From: Pirellulaceae bacterium
GTDB taxonomy: Bacteria > Planctomycetota > Planctomycetia > Pirellulales > Pirellulaceae
DNA: 64,000 nucleotides
Assembly (NCBI GenBank): GCA_023382975.1
Contig: JAHDXO010000061.1
Span: 1 to 64,000 of the forward strand
Direction: 5' to 3'
The translations under genes and the position numbers were made by a program. Below, in pieces: positions 9,061 to 16,964 of this stretch. Each line of letters opens with the position of its first letter. Position 1 is the first letter of the stretch. The notes below the pieces were generated by a model. The model was given only the letters and a program-made list of their open reading frames with translations, searched no databases and was not told where the DNA came from.

Positions 9061-10473
9061 TCAGTTCTTCGCGTAACGATGAGTGAGGAAGCCGTACGCC
9101 GCGATCACGATGAAGCAGATCAGAGGCAGGACAAACGATGCGCTGACCGCCGGCATGGTCAGTCCGCCAACGGTCAGGTTGCCGACCTGGTCGCCCTTGT
9201 CGATGATCGTGCCTTGGAGCGGCGGCATCAGCGCGCCGCCGACGATCGCGAAGATCAAGCCGGCCGAGCCGAGCTTGGCGTCCTCGCCCAAGCCGTCCAG
9301 CGCAATGCCGTAGATCGTCGGGAACATCAGCGACATGCAGGCCGAGATCCCGATCAGGCAGTACAAACCGGCCAACCCCGGAACGAACATGGTACCCGCC
9401 GTCAACGCAGTCCCCCCCACGGCCAACGCCATCAGCAGACCGCCGGGTGAAACGTACTTGAGCAAGTACGTGCAAACGAATCGGCTGGAACAAAAGATGA
9501 TCATGGCGACGATGTTGTAGCGCTGCGCCTCGGGCAGACTCATATTCAAATTCGTCATCGCGTAGTGGATGATGAACGTCCAGCACATGATCTGGGCGCC
9601 GACGTAAAACGTCTGCGCAACGACCCCGCCCAGATAACGCCAGTTGCGGAGCAGTCGCCCAAGGGTCACCAGCAGGTGGACGTGGCGGTCATCGCCTCCG
9701 GCTTTCGGCAGCTTCGACACGGCAAACACGCCCAGCATGGCCAACACCACCAGGGCGATGACCACGTACGGACCTCGGATCGTGACCAGATCCTCGGACT
9801 GCATGGCCTCGTGGGCCGCCGGGTCGGTCGCCTGCAAGTCGCGCAGCGCCGCGTCGATCCGGGCGTCGATCTGGCCCGGCAGCAACTGCTTGTATTCCGG
9901 ATGCGCCTGCAATTGCTGATCGCGGAATTCGGTCACATTCAGACTGGTCAGCACCAGGTTGCTGGCCACGATCATGCCGATCAAGGAACCGATCGGATTG
10001 AATGCCTGAGCGAAATTCAGCCGCCGGGTCGCCGTGCTGGCCGGTCCCATCGCCAGGATGTACGGATTGGCGGTCGTTTCGAGAAAGGCCAAGCCGAACG
10101 TCAAGACGTACAAGGCGACCAGGAACAGCGAGAATTCCATCAAGATGCTGGCCGGAATGAACAGCAAGGCGCCGCCAGCGTACAGGCCCAATCCGACCAG
10201 GATGCCCGCCTTGTACGAGAAGCGGCGGATGAAGATCGCCGCCGGAATCGCCATCGTGGCGTACCCGCCGTAGAACGCCGTCTGCACCAGACTGCTCTGC
10301 GCATTGCTGATCAGGAAGATCTCCTTGAACGCCCGGACCAAGGGATTCGTCACGTCGTTCGCAAACCCCCACAGGGCAAACAAGGTGGTGACCAAGCAAA
10401 ACGGCAGAAAAATGGCGGCCGGGATGACGGGTTCGTGCGTTTCGTCCGATGCGGGCTTGTTCGCGTCAGTCAT
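9061..10473 (-). CDS. fucP: MFS sugar transporter, L-fucose:H+ symporter (FucP) family
   Basis: 470 residues with about 12 hydrophobic membrane segments. FucP-family landmarks: LFALWGFANDVTNPLV in the first helix, LAFLETTANPYILAMGP (the key Glu of helix 4) and NFAQAFNPIGSLIGM (the helix 5 Asn region). A hydrophilic insert of about 70 residues (roughly nt 9740-9940) sits between helices 5/6 and the following helix and is longer than in the E. coli protein. The ATG at 10473 was chosen because the sequence upstream is non-coding and repeat-bearing. The family imports L-fucose or similar sugars by proton symport, but the substrate here is unproven and no fucose catabolic genes are adjacent. It probably leads a unit with the ligase and M20 genes. 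Confidence 0.85.
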   Translation of the reverse strand: MTDANKPASDETHEPVIPAAIFLPFCLVTTLFALWGFANDVTNPLVRAFKEIFLISNAQSSLVQTAFYGGYATMAIPAAIFIRRFSYKAGILVGLGLYAGGALLFIPASILMEFSLFLVALYVLTFGLAFLETTANPYILAMGPASTATRRLNFAQAFNPIGSLIGMIVASNLVLTSLNVTEFRDQQLQAHPEYKQLLPGQIDARIDAALRDLQATDPAAHEAMQSEDLVTIRGPYVVIALVVLAMLGVFAVSKLPKAGGDDRHVHLLVTLGRLLRNWRYLGGVVAQTFYVGAQIMCWTFIIHYAMTNLNMSLPEAQRYNIVAMIIFCSSRFVCTYLLKYVSPGGLLMALAVGGTALTAGTMFVPGLAGLYCLIGISACMSLMFPTIYGIALDGLGEDAKLGSAGLIFAIVGGALMPPLQGTIIDKGDQVGNLTVGGLTMPAVSASFVLPLICFIVIAAYGFLTHRYAKN

Positions 10474-10557
10474 GGCGTGCGTCCACTCCGAGGCTGGGAA
10501 AGAACGGGATCGACTCCGAAGCAGGCATATCGTAGCGAATCGCCGCCCATCTGTCAT

Positions 10558-10587
10558 CGTAGCCGAATTCGCGGGAATCCGGACTTT
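10558..10587. repeat. Degenerate copy of the GTAGCCGAATTC palindrome family
   Basis: It begins CGTAGCCGAATTCGCGGGAA and resembles one half of the perfect 22-base inverted repeat at 30017-30074. It lies in the 254-base gap between the transporter start and the end of the DUF790 gene. The gap contains no gene. Confidence 0.4.
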
Positions 10588-10614
10588 TTCCGGTTTGCGC
10601 TGCCATCCGCGGCA

Positions 10615-10629
10615 CAGGCTGGCAGCCTG
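10615..10629. repeat. Palindromic repeat, family 1 (copy in 10.6-kb cluster)
   Basis: CAGGCTGGCAGCCTG core, in the inverted sense relative to the next copy. It is the first of three copies within 110 bases, just downstream of the DUF790 gene. Confidence 0.65.
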
Positions 10630-10645
10630 GGCTAACCGTCCGTAG

Positions 10646-10664
10646 CACAGGCTGCCAGCCTGTG
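10646..10664. repeat. Palindromic repeat, family 1 (full copy)
   Basis: CACAGGCTGCCAGCCTGTG, preceded by CGTAG. This is the fullest form of the element and is the same as the copies at 22177 and 56660. Confidence 0.75.
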
Positions 10665-10709
10665 TTAACCGCAAACGGGAATTTGGCGTTTGTCCGCTTC
10701 GTGCTGCCG

Positions 10710-10724
10710 CAGGCTGGCAGCCTG
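10710..10724. repeat. Palindromic repeat, family 1, abutting a stop codon
   Basis: CAGGCTGGCAGCCTG core followed by TGGCTACGG. The CTA at 10728-10730 is the complement of the TAG stop codon of the minus-strand DUF790 gene, so the repeat lies directly against that gene's end. Confidence 0.65.
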
Positions 10725-10727
10725 TGG

Positions 10728-11966
10728 CTACGGTTCGACCGAGTCGTCCCGATTCAGGCGGTCGAGCACGTCCTTCAGCAGCAGCGCCGTCTTGTACGGG
10801 ATCACCTCCTGCTGCGGCAGGTCGGGCAGCGACGGCGCAACGCCTTCGGCAATGGCCAGCCAAATGGTCTTGTCCGCAAAATCGCGCAACTTTTCCACTT
10901 TGGCCTGCAGGTACTCGGGCGTCCAGAAACCGATGATCTCCAGCAGCACGTTGCGCCCGTCCTCGTGCCGGAACACGAAGTCCGGTACGAACGTCTTCTG
11001 GGTTTCGTACAGGACTTCGCCCTCGCGGGCCAGTGTCCAGCCGTCCCGCGGTTGGTCCCCCCAGCGTTCGGCAAACGCCTGCTCGACCTGCGAATCGAAA
11101 TCCTCGGGTGGCGGCAAATGGCTCTTCAGGCCATCGGTTGACGACAAGTCCAGACTCAGCACCCAACCGCTGCGGCGCGTGCGGATCGTCGCGTGCATCC
11201 GCCAGTCGCGACAGGCGATCAAGGCCGGCAGAAATCGCGCCATGTTCGCCCCGTAGCGCCGGGTCTGCCGCATGACCGACGTCGGGCCATCCAACTGGAT
11301 GCGATACTGCCCGTCACCCAGTCGGGTGATCGTGTGCATCAGCCTCGCCAGCTTGGCGTAGCGCAGAATGGTCTTGAAGTCGTCCCGCGCCCAGATGGTC
11401 ATCGTCGCGGCGTCGAACAACGCGGCTTGGACCTGAGCCACGTTGTATCGGGACAGCAACGCTGCCGCGGTCTCGTAGCCGTCGAAACGCGCCAGCCGAT
11501 GGAATTCCATCACATCGGCGAACAGATCGCGTTCGATGTCCTCCCAATCGCGTCCCAGTTCCGCGGCGATCCGGGCCTTGATCTGTGCTTCGCTGGCCTC
11601 GAACAACCGGTCGGGCGCTTGGACCAGCGGATGATGCGGCGCTGCGAGCCGAAACACCGCGCGGCGCAGACGCACCGCATGGCCTCGGCGGTCGCGGTCG
11701 AACGCCGATACGTCGTCCAGCAGTTTGCAGAAGGCGTCGATCCGGCGCTGCGGGCAATCCGGTTCGGACGCGAAGATCGCTGAAATCGCCCGGTGCAATT
11801 CCTTGCGGGTCTTCCCGATGCCCTGCCGATAGATCCGCAGCATCTGTTCGGCGTAATGCACGTAGTGCGCATGGGAGCGCTGCGTCAGGCGGTCCGGGCA
11901 AACCCGCCCCGCCTCGAAATCGTAGACCGCAATCGCTTCGTCGCGAGTCAACACGGACCGCTCCAA
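10728..11966 (-). CDS. DUF790 family protein, Bax1-like nuclease
   Basis: About 412 residues; the start is TTG 11966 or GTG 11954, because no ATG fits. The C-terminal half has a PD-(D/E)XK-like pattern: KTFVPDFVFRHEDGRNVLLEIIGFWTPEYLQAKVEKLRDF, with the Asp, the Glu of LLEIIGFW and a following Lys as candidate catalytic residues. The N-terminal half is the helical DUF790 region. In archaea and some bacteria this family is Bax1, an endonuclease that binds the XPB helicase and is usually encoded next to it. Here neither neighbour is a helicase (a vWA protein upstream, the FucP-type transporter downstream), so the partner, if any, is elsewhere. Cytoplasmic DNA repair is the family role; its role here is inferred. 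Confidence 0.78.
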   Translation of the reverse strand: MERSVLTRDEAIAVYDFEAGRVCPDRLTQRSHAHYVHYAEQMLRIYRQGIGKTRKELHRAISAIFASEPDCPQRRIDAFCKLLDDVSAFDRDRRGHAVRLRRAVFRLAAPHHPLVQAPDRLFEASEAQIKARIAAELGRDWEDIERDLFADVMEFHRLARFDGYETAAALLSRYNVAQVQAALFDAATMTIWARDDFKTILRYAKLARLMHTITRLGDGQYRIQLDGPTSVMRQTRRYGANMARFLPALIACRDWRMHATIRTRRSGWVLSLDLSSTDGLKSHLPPPEDFDSQVEQAFAERWGDQPRDGWTLAREGEVLYETQKTFVPDFVFRHEDGRNVLLEIIGFWTPEYLQAKVEKLRDFADKTIWLAIAEGVAPSLPDLPQQEVIPYKTALLLKDVLDRLNRDDSVEP

Positions 11967-12076
11967 TCACCACCAGGGACTACAGAAAGGGCGCACAAAT
12001 CAAGCTGTCAGTCTACACCAATCTGCGACAACAGGAACGAGAAGATATCAAACGGCAACGCGGGTGAGTGTCCACT

Positions 12077-13255
12077 TCAGGGCTTGTGCGGATCATTCGC
12101 GCGGATCGGCGCGGCCAGGGCAATCCGCGGATCGGGCACGAAGACGTATCGCCCGCCGTTTTCGTCGGCGATGCGCTGCAGCACCCGCTGCGCCTCGCGG
12201 TTGTGGAACCCGATCGTATGCACGATCACCTGCGGCACCCGCCGACCGTCCTTGCGGACCAGGTTCTTCTGGCGCAGGATCGCCGCGGTCTGGTCTTCGA
12301 AGGCGCCGTCGGACAGCAAGAAAACCGCGTCCGGTTGAAGTTGCAGGGCCAATTGCATCGCGCCCGCGGGTCGAGTGTTGTAGCCCAGTTCGACCGTATC
12401 GAGCCATTGGTCAAAACGCTGGCGGTTCTCGGCGGTCGCCGGCAGCAACTCGGGTTCGGGCGAACGCGAGCTGAACATCGGATGCGTCTGGCCATCGAAG
12501 AAAACGACGTAGAAAAACTGCTCCGGCGTCAAGCGGTCCAGGGCGGCCACCAACTCGCGCGTCGCGTCCCGCCATTTACTGCCCTCGTCCATGCTGCGGG
12601 AACAATCGACGACGAACACGAAACGATTGCCGTTGGCCCGGACTCCGAAGAACTCGGAACCCGCCTGTCCTTGTTCGTCGGCGGCGATTCCGCGACCTGC
12701 ATGGCCCAGCAGCGCGATGGCTTCGCCAACAGGGCTGGAGCGCGACGACAGAAAAGAAGCCAACGTGACGGCCGGCGGCAGCGCCCCCGGATCGATCTCG
12801 ACCGCCGGCGCGGAAATCGGCTGCGAAACCGGACCGTTGGCCATGACCTGCGCCGGACTGGGAATGGTGATCTCGACCACCTGCAGATGCAGTTCATCGG
12901 ACTCGCGAGACGGATGGACGCGAATCACGTGGCGTCCATCGTCGGCCGGAGTGGACAAAGCGTCCAGGGCCCCCCAAGCCAGCACCATCAGCAAGCTGGC
13001 GTGGATCGCCAAACTGATCGCCGTTCCCAAGCCGTAGCGGCGAACGAACCGCCAGCGGCGACGCGGGATCGGAGTGACCGCCGTGGGGTCGATCCGCACG
13101 GCCGAGAGGTGAGCTCGATCGCGTTTCCGCCGTGCCCGGTCGGCTGCTTTGCAAACCGCCGTCCAGTCGGGATATCGCCAGCGGTCGGCACCGGCATGCA
13201 CCGTTGCAAGCCTCGCTTCCTGAACCGACGATTTGTCCGAAGCGATCATCGTCAT
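12077..13255 (-). CDS. Membrane-anchored von Willebrand factor A domain protein
   Basis: About 392 residues from ATG 13255. ATGs at 13276 and 13309 are also in frame; the outermost leaves only 19 bases before the divergent aminotransferase start. An Arg-rich cytoplasmic stretch precedes one membrane segment (GLGTAISLAIHASLLMVLAW). A low-complexity linker and a vWA domain follow, with the MIDAS motif FVVDCSRSMD and the later signatures FYVVFFDGQT and AVFLLSDGAFED. This suggests an N-in protein with a periplasm-facing vWA domain. vWA proteins often work with MoxR ATPases, and a MoxR operon lies about 3.6 kb away on the other strand, but a link is speculative. Confidence 0.78.
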   Translation of the reverse strand: MTMIASDKSSVQEARLATVHAGADRWRYPDWTAVCKAADRARRKRDRAHLSAVRIDPTAVTPIPRRRWRFVRRYGLGTAISLAIHASLLMVLAWGALDALSTPADDGRHVIRVHPSRESDELHLQVVEITIPSPAQVMANGPVSQPISAPAVEIDPGALPPAVTLASFLSSRSSPVGEAIALLGHAGRGIAADEQGQAGSEFFGVRANGNRFVFVVDCSRSMDEGSKWRDATRELVAALDRLTPEQFFYVVFFDGQTHPMFSSRSPEPELLPATAENRQRFDQWLDTVELGYNTRPAGAMQLALQLQPDAVFLLSDGAFEDQTAAILRQKNLVRKDGRRVPQVIVHTIGFHNREAQRVLQRIADENGGRYVFVPDPRIALAAPIRANDPHKP

Positions 13256-13328
13256 AAGCCCAACGAGATGATACATTGACGAGGCAAACCAAGAATGATT
13301 GTCACTCATTCCAACGCAGAGGTCAAGG

Positions 13329-14507
13329 ATGTCTCACGCGAAGATCGACGACAGCCTATGGGAACGTTGGCACAGCCAATGGGACTGGGGTACGGGAGAG
13401 ACTCTTACGTATTTGAACCACGGCTCGTTCGGCCCGCCGCCCCGTCCGGTCCAGGAAGCTCGCCGCCAATGGCAGCAGCGTCTGGACCGCCAGCCGATGG
13501 ACTTTTTCATGCGGACGTACGAGCCTTCCTGGCTGGCCGCGCGCGAACGACTCGCCCAATTTGTCGGCGTCGACCCGCACGATCTGGCTTTCGTCGAGAA
13601 CGCGACGGCGGCGATGAACGTCGTGGCAGACAGCATGGGACTCGCGGCGGACGACGAGGTGCTGCTGACGGACCACGAGTACGGTGCCGTGCAGCGGATT
13701 TGGCAGCGGGCCACGGCCGCGATCGGCGCCCGGGAGCCTCGTGTCGCGCGTTTGCCTGAGCGGATCGAAGCCGCCGAGCAGGTGGTGGATGCCATTTTTT
13801 CCGCGGCCGGCCCGCGGACTCGGCTGGTGGTCGTCAGCCACATCACATCGCCGACGGCGATCACGCTGCCGGTCGAAGCGATCGTGCGCGAGGCCCATCG
13901 GCGCGGAATGCTGGTGTGTGTCGACGGACCTCACGCACCTGCCCAGTTGCCACTCGACCTGCCCGGACTGGGCTGCGATTTCTACTGTGCCAGCCTGCAC
14001 AAGTGGCTGAGCGCTCCGTTCGGTAGCGGATTCTTGTACGTTCGTCGCGAGCATCAGTCGCGAATCGTGACGCCGCAACTCAGTTGGGGCCGCTTGCTGC
14101 CCAATCGCCCAGAGACCTGGAGCGACGAATTCATCTGGAGCGGCACTCGCGACCCGTCCGCGTGGCTGGCGGTGCCGGCGGCCATCGATTTCCTCCGGCA
14201 AGTGGGCGAAGAGCCGTTCCGCACCCACGGATACGAATTGGCGACCTACGCGCGGGCCAGATTGGCCGAGTTGACCGGCCTGACGCCGATCACGCCCGAC
14301 GACCGGCAGTGGTACACCTGCATGGCCCACGCGCCGCTCCCGCCGGGCGACTCGGTCGGCTTGCAGCGAGAACTTTGGCAGCGTTACGCGATCGAAGTTC
14401 CCATCGTATCGTGGAACAACCGCCGCTGGATCCGCGTCTCCTGTCATCTGTACAACCGCCGCGCGGACATCGACCGCCTGATCGCCGCGCTCGAACAGGT
14501 GTTGTGA
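13329..14507 (+). CDS. Class V aminotransferase-fold PLP enzyme (isopenicillin-N-epimerase-like)
   Basis: 392 residues starting at MSHAKIDD (ATG 13329); an upstream in-frame ATG would overlap the divergent gene's promoter region. It begins TLTYLNHGSFGPPPRPV, the typical N-terminus of the CefD/selenocysteine-lyase-like group. VENATAAMNVV (phosphate site), CVDGPHAPAQLPLDL (the PLP-ring Asp/His region) and FYCASLHKWLSAPFGSGFLYV (internal-aldimine Lys) follow. Cytoplasmic homodimers of this family act as epimerases, desulfurases or lyases; the substrate cannot be told. It stands alone on the plus strand, 89 bases before the Uma2-type gene. Confidence 0.82.
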   Translation: MSHAKIDDSLWERWHSQWDWGTGETLTYLNHGSFGPPPRPVQEARRQWQQRLDRQPMDFFMRTYEPSWLAARERLAQFVGVDPHDLAFVENATAAMNVVADSMGLAADDEVLLTDHEYGAVQRIWQRATAAIGAREPRVARLPERIEAAEQVVDAIFSAAGPRTRLVVVSHITSPTAITLPVEAIVREAHRRGMLVCVDGPHAPAQLPLDLPGLGCDFYCASLHKWLSAPFGSGFLYVRREHQSRIVTPQLSWGRLLPNRPETWSDEFIWSGTRDPSAWLAVPAAIDFLRQVGEEPFRTHGYELATYARARLAELTGLTPITPDDRQWYTCMAHAPLPPGDSVGLQRELWQRYAIEVPIVSWNNRRWIRVSCHLYNRRADIDRLIAALEQVL

Positions 14508-14596
14508 ACGAAGACGAGCGCAACTGGTACGGCAAGTCGAGTATGGTATAATCCCGAAGACCGGCGATTACGTAACCGATATCAGGTGATTCCACG

Positions 14597-15247
14597 ATGA
14601 CCACCCATTCTCTTCAGCGCCCGAAGCCGGCGATCGAGTATCCCGATAGCGATGGGCAGCCCATGGCGGACAACACACTTCAGTTCCAGTGGATCGTGAC
14701 GCTCCAGGGCGGCCTGGATGCGATGTTCCGCGACGATCCGAATGTTTTCGTGGCCGGCGATTTGCTCTGGTATCCCGTCGAAGGGAACAACCGATTGCGA
14801 GTGGCCCCCGATACCCTGGTCGTGTTCGGCCGGCCCAAGGGCTACCGCGGTTCCTACAAGCAATGGGAAGAAGAAGGGATTGCGCCTCAGGTCGTCTTCG
14901 AGATTCTGTCGCCGAACAACCGCTGGTCCGAAATGATGGAGAAGTTCCAGTTCTACGAACGCTTTGGCGTCGAGGAGTACTACGTCTTCGATCCCGATCG
15001 CGCGGAACTGGATGGCTACATTCGGCAGGGGGACCGCTTGATTCCGATCGATCGAACCGATGGCTGGCCGAGTCCGCGGTTGGGAATCCGATTCGACTTG
15101 AGTTCCGGCGAACTGCGCATCCTGCAACCGGACGGCCAGCCGTTTGCGACGTATGTAGAATTGGTCGAGCAGAGGGAGCGGGAACGTCAGCGCGCCGAGC
15201 AGCTTGCCGCCCAACTTCGGGCGCTGGGAGTTGAACCGGGAGATTGA
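14597..15247 (+). CDS. Uma2 family (DUF820) putative restriction-endonuclease-fold protein
   Basis: 216 residues. Family signature: RVAPDTLVVFGRPKG (Asp), APQVVFEILSPNNRWSEM (Glu of the PD-(D/E)XK-like core) and KFQFYERFGVEEYYVFDPDRAELDGY. The C-terminal 35 residues are a charged coiled coil (EQRERERQRAEQLAAQLRAL), a tail common in this family. Uma2 proteins are very numerous in cyanobacteria and planctomycetes and their biological role is unknown. AGGTGATT about 10 bases upstream of ATG 14597 is a plausible ribosome site. Confidence 0.82.
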   Translation: MTTHSLQRPKPAIEYPDSDGQPMADNTLQFQWIVTLQGGLDAMFRDDPNVFVAGDLLWYPVEGNNRLRVAPDTLVVFGRPKGYRGSYKQWEEEGIAPQVVFEILSPNNRWSEMMEKFQFYERFGVEEYYVFDPDRAELDGYIRQGDRLIPIDRTDGWPSPRLGIRFDLSSGELRILQPDGQPFATYVELVEQRERERQRAEQLAAQLRALGVEPGD

Positions 15248-15350
15248 CGGTTCGAACCGAGTGCCGGTTCACGGTGCAGCGTTTTCGCATCGGGACAAGC
15301 GTCGGCCGTCGAACGGGTCTTACGGGAAGCTATGGTCGAAGATTTCTCCC

Positions 15351-16259
15351 ATGCCTGCCACACCAACCAGTTTTGTTCACCACGCCTCCGTGCTGCAGCG
15401 ATTTCCGTCGCGGGCCAGTCGCTGGCAGTTGCGTTCGACCGAGCTTCTCTTCGGCGACTTGCCGCGGCTGATGGGAATCATCAACGTGACACCGGACAGT
15501 TTTTCGGACGGTGGTCGATTCCATGAATCTCAAGCCGCCATCGACCAGGGACTGAAGCTGGCCGCGGAAGGCGCCGACATTCTGGACATCGGCGGCGAGA
15601 GCACTCGTCCCTATTCGGCGTCGGTGAGCGAAGCCGACGAATTGCGCCGCGTGCTGCCAGTGGTGCAGGCGCTTTGCGAGCGGACCAAGGTTCCCGTCTC
15701 GATCGACACGTCCAAGGCCAGAGTGGCGGCCGAGGCGATTGCTGCCGGAGCCCAGATTGTCAACGACGTGACCGGACTGCAGGGCGATCCGGGAATGCTG
15801 CAGGTGGTCGCCGAATCGCGGGTTGGCGTTTGCGTGATGCACATGCAGGGAACTCCGCAAACGATGCAGAACAATCCGCAGTACGAGGACGTGGTCGAGG
15901 ACATCCACGATTATCTTCGCCGACGCCGCGACGAGCTGTCGCGCCACGGTCTGGACGCCGCGCGGATCTGCCTGGATCCCGGAATCGGTTTCGGCAAGAC
16001 CCACCAGCACAATCTGACGCTGCTGGTCGCATGCGGCCGGTATCACGACCTCGCGTGTCCTTTGTTGGTCGGCCATTCGCGCAAGGGATTCATCGCCCAC
16101 GTGCTGGGCGACAAGCAAACCGACCGCACGGCGGCCACCATCGGCGTCTCGCTGGCCTTGGCTCGCCAAGGCGTGCAAATCCTGCGAGTCCACGAGGTGC
16201 TTTCCGTCAATCAGGCCCTGAAGTTGTTTGCCGTCTCCGGAGGCCTCGCGACTCCGTAG
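15351..16259 (+). CDS. folP: Dihydropteroate synthase
   Basis: 302 residues from ATG 15351; the frame is open farther upstream but there is no family homology there. The hallmark motifs are complete: MGIINVTPDSFSDGGRF, GADILDIGGESTRPYS, PVSIDTSKARVAAEAIAAGA with IVNDVTGL, CVMHMQGTPQTMQ, ICLDPGIGFGKTHQHNL and LLVGHSRKGFI. The enzyme joins p-aminobenzoate to 6-hydroxymethyl-7,8-dihydropterin diphosphate in folate synthesis, in the cytoplasm. An N-terminal extension of about 30 residues before the barrel (TSFVHHASVLQRFPSRASRW) is longer than in E. coli. No other folate gene is adjacent. Confidence 0.95.
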   Translation: MPATPTSFVHHASVLQRFPSRASRWQLRSTELLFGDLPRLMGIINVTPDSFSDGGRFHESQAAIDQGLKLAAEGADILDIGGESTRPYSASVSEADELRRVLPVVQALCERTKVPVSIDTSKARVAAEAIAAGAQIVNDVTGLQGDPGMLQVVAESRVGVCVMHMQGTPQTMQNNPQYEDVVEDIHDYLRRRRDELSRHGLDAARICLDPGIGFGKTHQHNLTLLVACGRYHDLACPLLVGHSRKGFIAHVLGDKQTDRTAATIGVSLALARQGVQILRVHEVLSVNQALKLFAVSGGLATP

Positions 16260-16368
16260 TGGGATGGCCGACGCATGAGGTTTTGATGAAGGGGAAATTG
16301 AATGCCTTGACAGCGGCCTCGCTCCAGGTAACATAGCCAACGGTCGGACCGGTCGAGGAAACCGGATC

Positions 16369-16785
16369 ATGCGTCTTCTCAATACGAGGCGGGTCGCTGT
16401 TGCGCTTGCTGCTTGGCATTTGCTGCTGGGTGGCGCCGGTTACTCGTTGCATGTTCTCTTGGCCGAACGTGGGCAACCACGCTCGCAGCCCGTGATGGCA
16501 TGCGGGTGCCACCACGAATCGTGCCCGATCCCGTTCGCCGGTTCGGATGAACAGGGCGAGACCTTGTCCTGGACGGATGATTCCGGCGGTCGTCACGACC
16601 CACGGTCGTGCTTCCTGTGCCGCTGGCTGTCTCAGCCGCGGGTATCTATCTGGGATGCGGCGCCGAATTTGGCCGCGACTCTTCTCGTGTGGCTGCCGAG
16701 CGACAGGGCCATCGATCCGCGCTCGGTTTGCCGGTATGCCTACGCGGCTCGCGGGCCTCCCGGCTGCTTCTTGCCAGCAGCCTGA
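16369..16785 (+). CDS. Small Cys-rich exported protein (DUF2946-like pattern)
   Basis: 138 residues. The hydrophobic N-terminus RRVAVALAAWHLLLGGAGYSLHVLL is a signal peptide or anchor. Cysteines are clustered: MACGCHHESCPIP and later HDPRSCFLCRWLSQPRV, close to a CxxC site. The end YAYAARGPPGCFLPAA contains the ARGPP motif seen in DUF2946-type small proteins, some of which are linked to copper or metal handling. No true family match is claimed. It stands 109 bases after folP and 179 bases before the DUF58 start, and could lead that operon. A heavy-metal role is only an inference. Confidence 0.55.
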   Translation: MRLLNTRRVAVALAAWHLLLGGAGYSLHVLLAERGQPRSQPVMACGCHHESCPIPFAGSDEQGETLSWTDDSGGRHDPRSCFLCRWLSQPRVSIWDAAPNLAATLLVWLPSDRAIDPRSVCRYAYAARGPPGCFLPAA

Positions 16786-16964
16786 GTTCCAGGTCGGAAG
16801 CGTTCCTTCTTCGTGCTACCGCCCGTCGGTATGCGCTTGCGCTCTCGTCGTAGACGAAGCCATTCGATTTTCGGCGCGGCGGGATGGGAAGGAACTGGGA
16901 TCGAAGCTGAATGCTCACGAATTCAGCTACGGGAGAGCTTGCCGTGATCGGGGAGAGAGAAGAG

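Noticed and set aside
10474..11166. Possible 230-residue N-terminal extension of the fucose-type transporter
   Set aside because: It runs through palindromic repeats and antisense to the DUF790 gene. The transporter proper begins with MTDANK at 10473.
13255..13329. Shared promoter with operator palindrome between the vWA and aminotransferase genes
   Set aside because: No convincing palindrome or promoter pair was visible in the short divergent gap.
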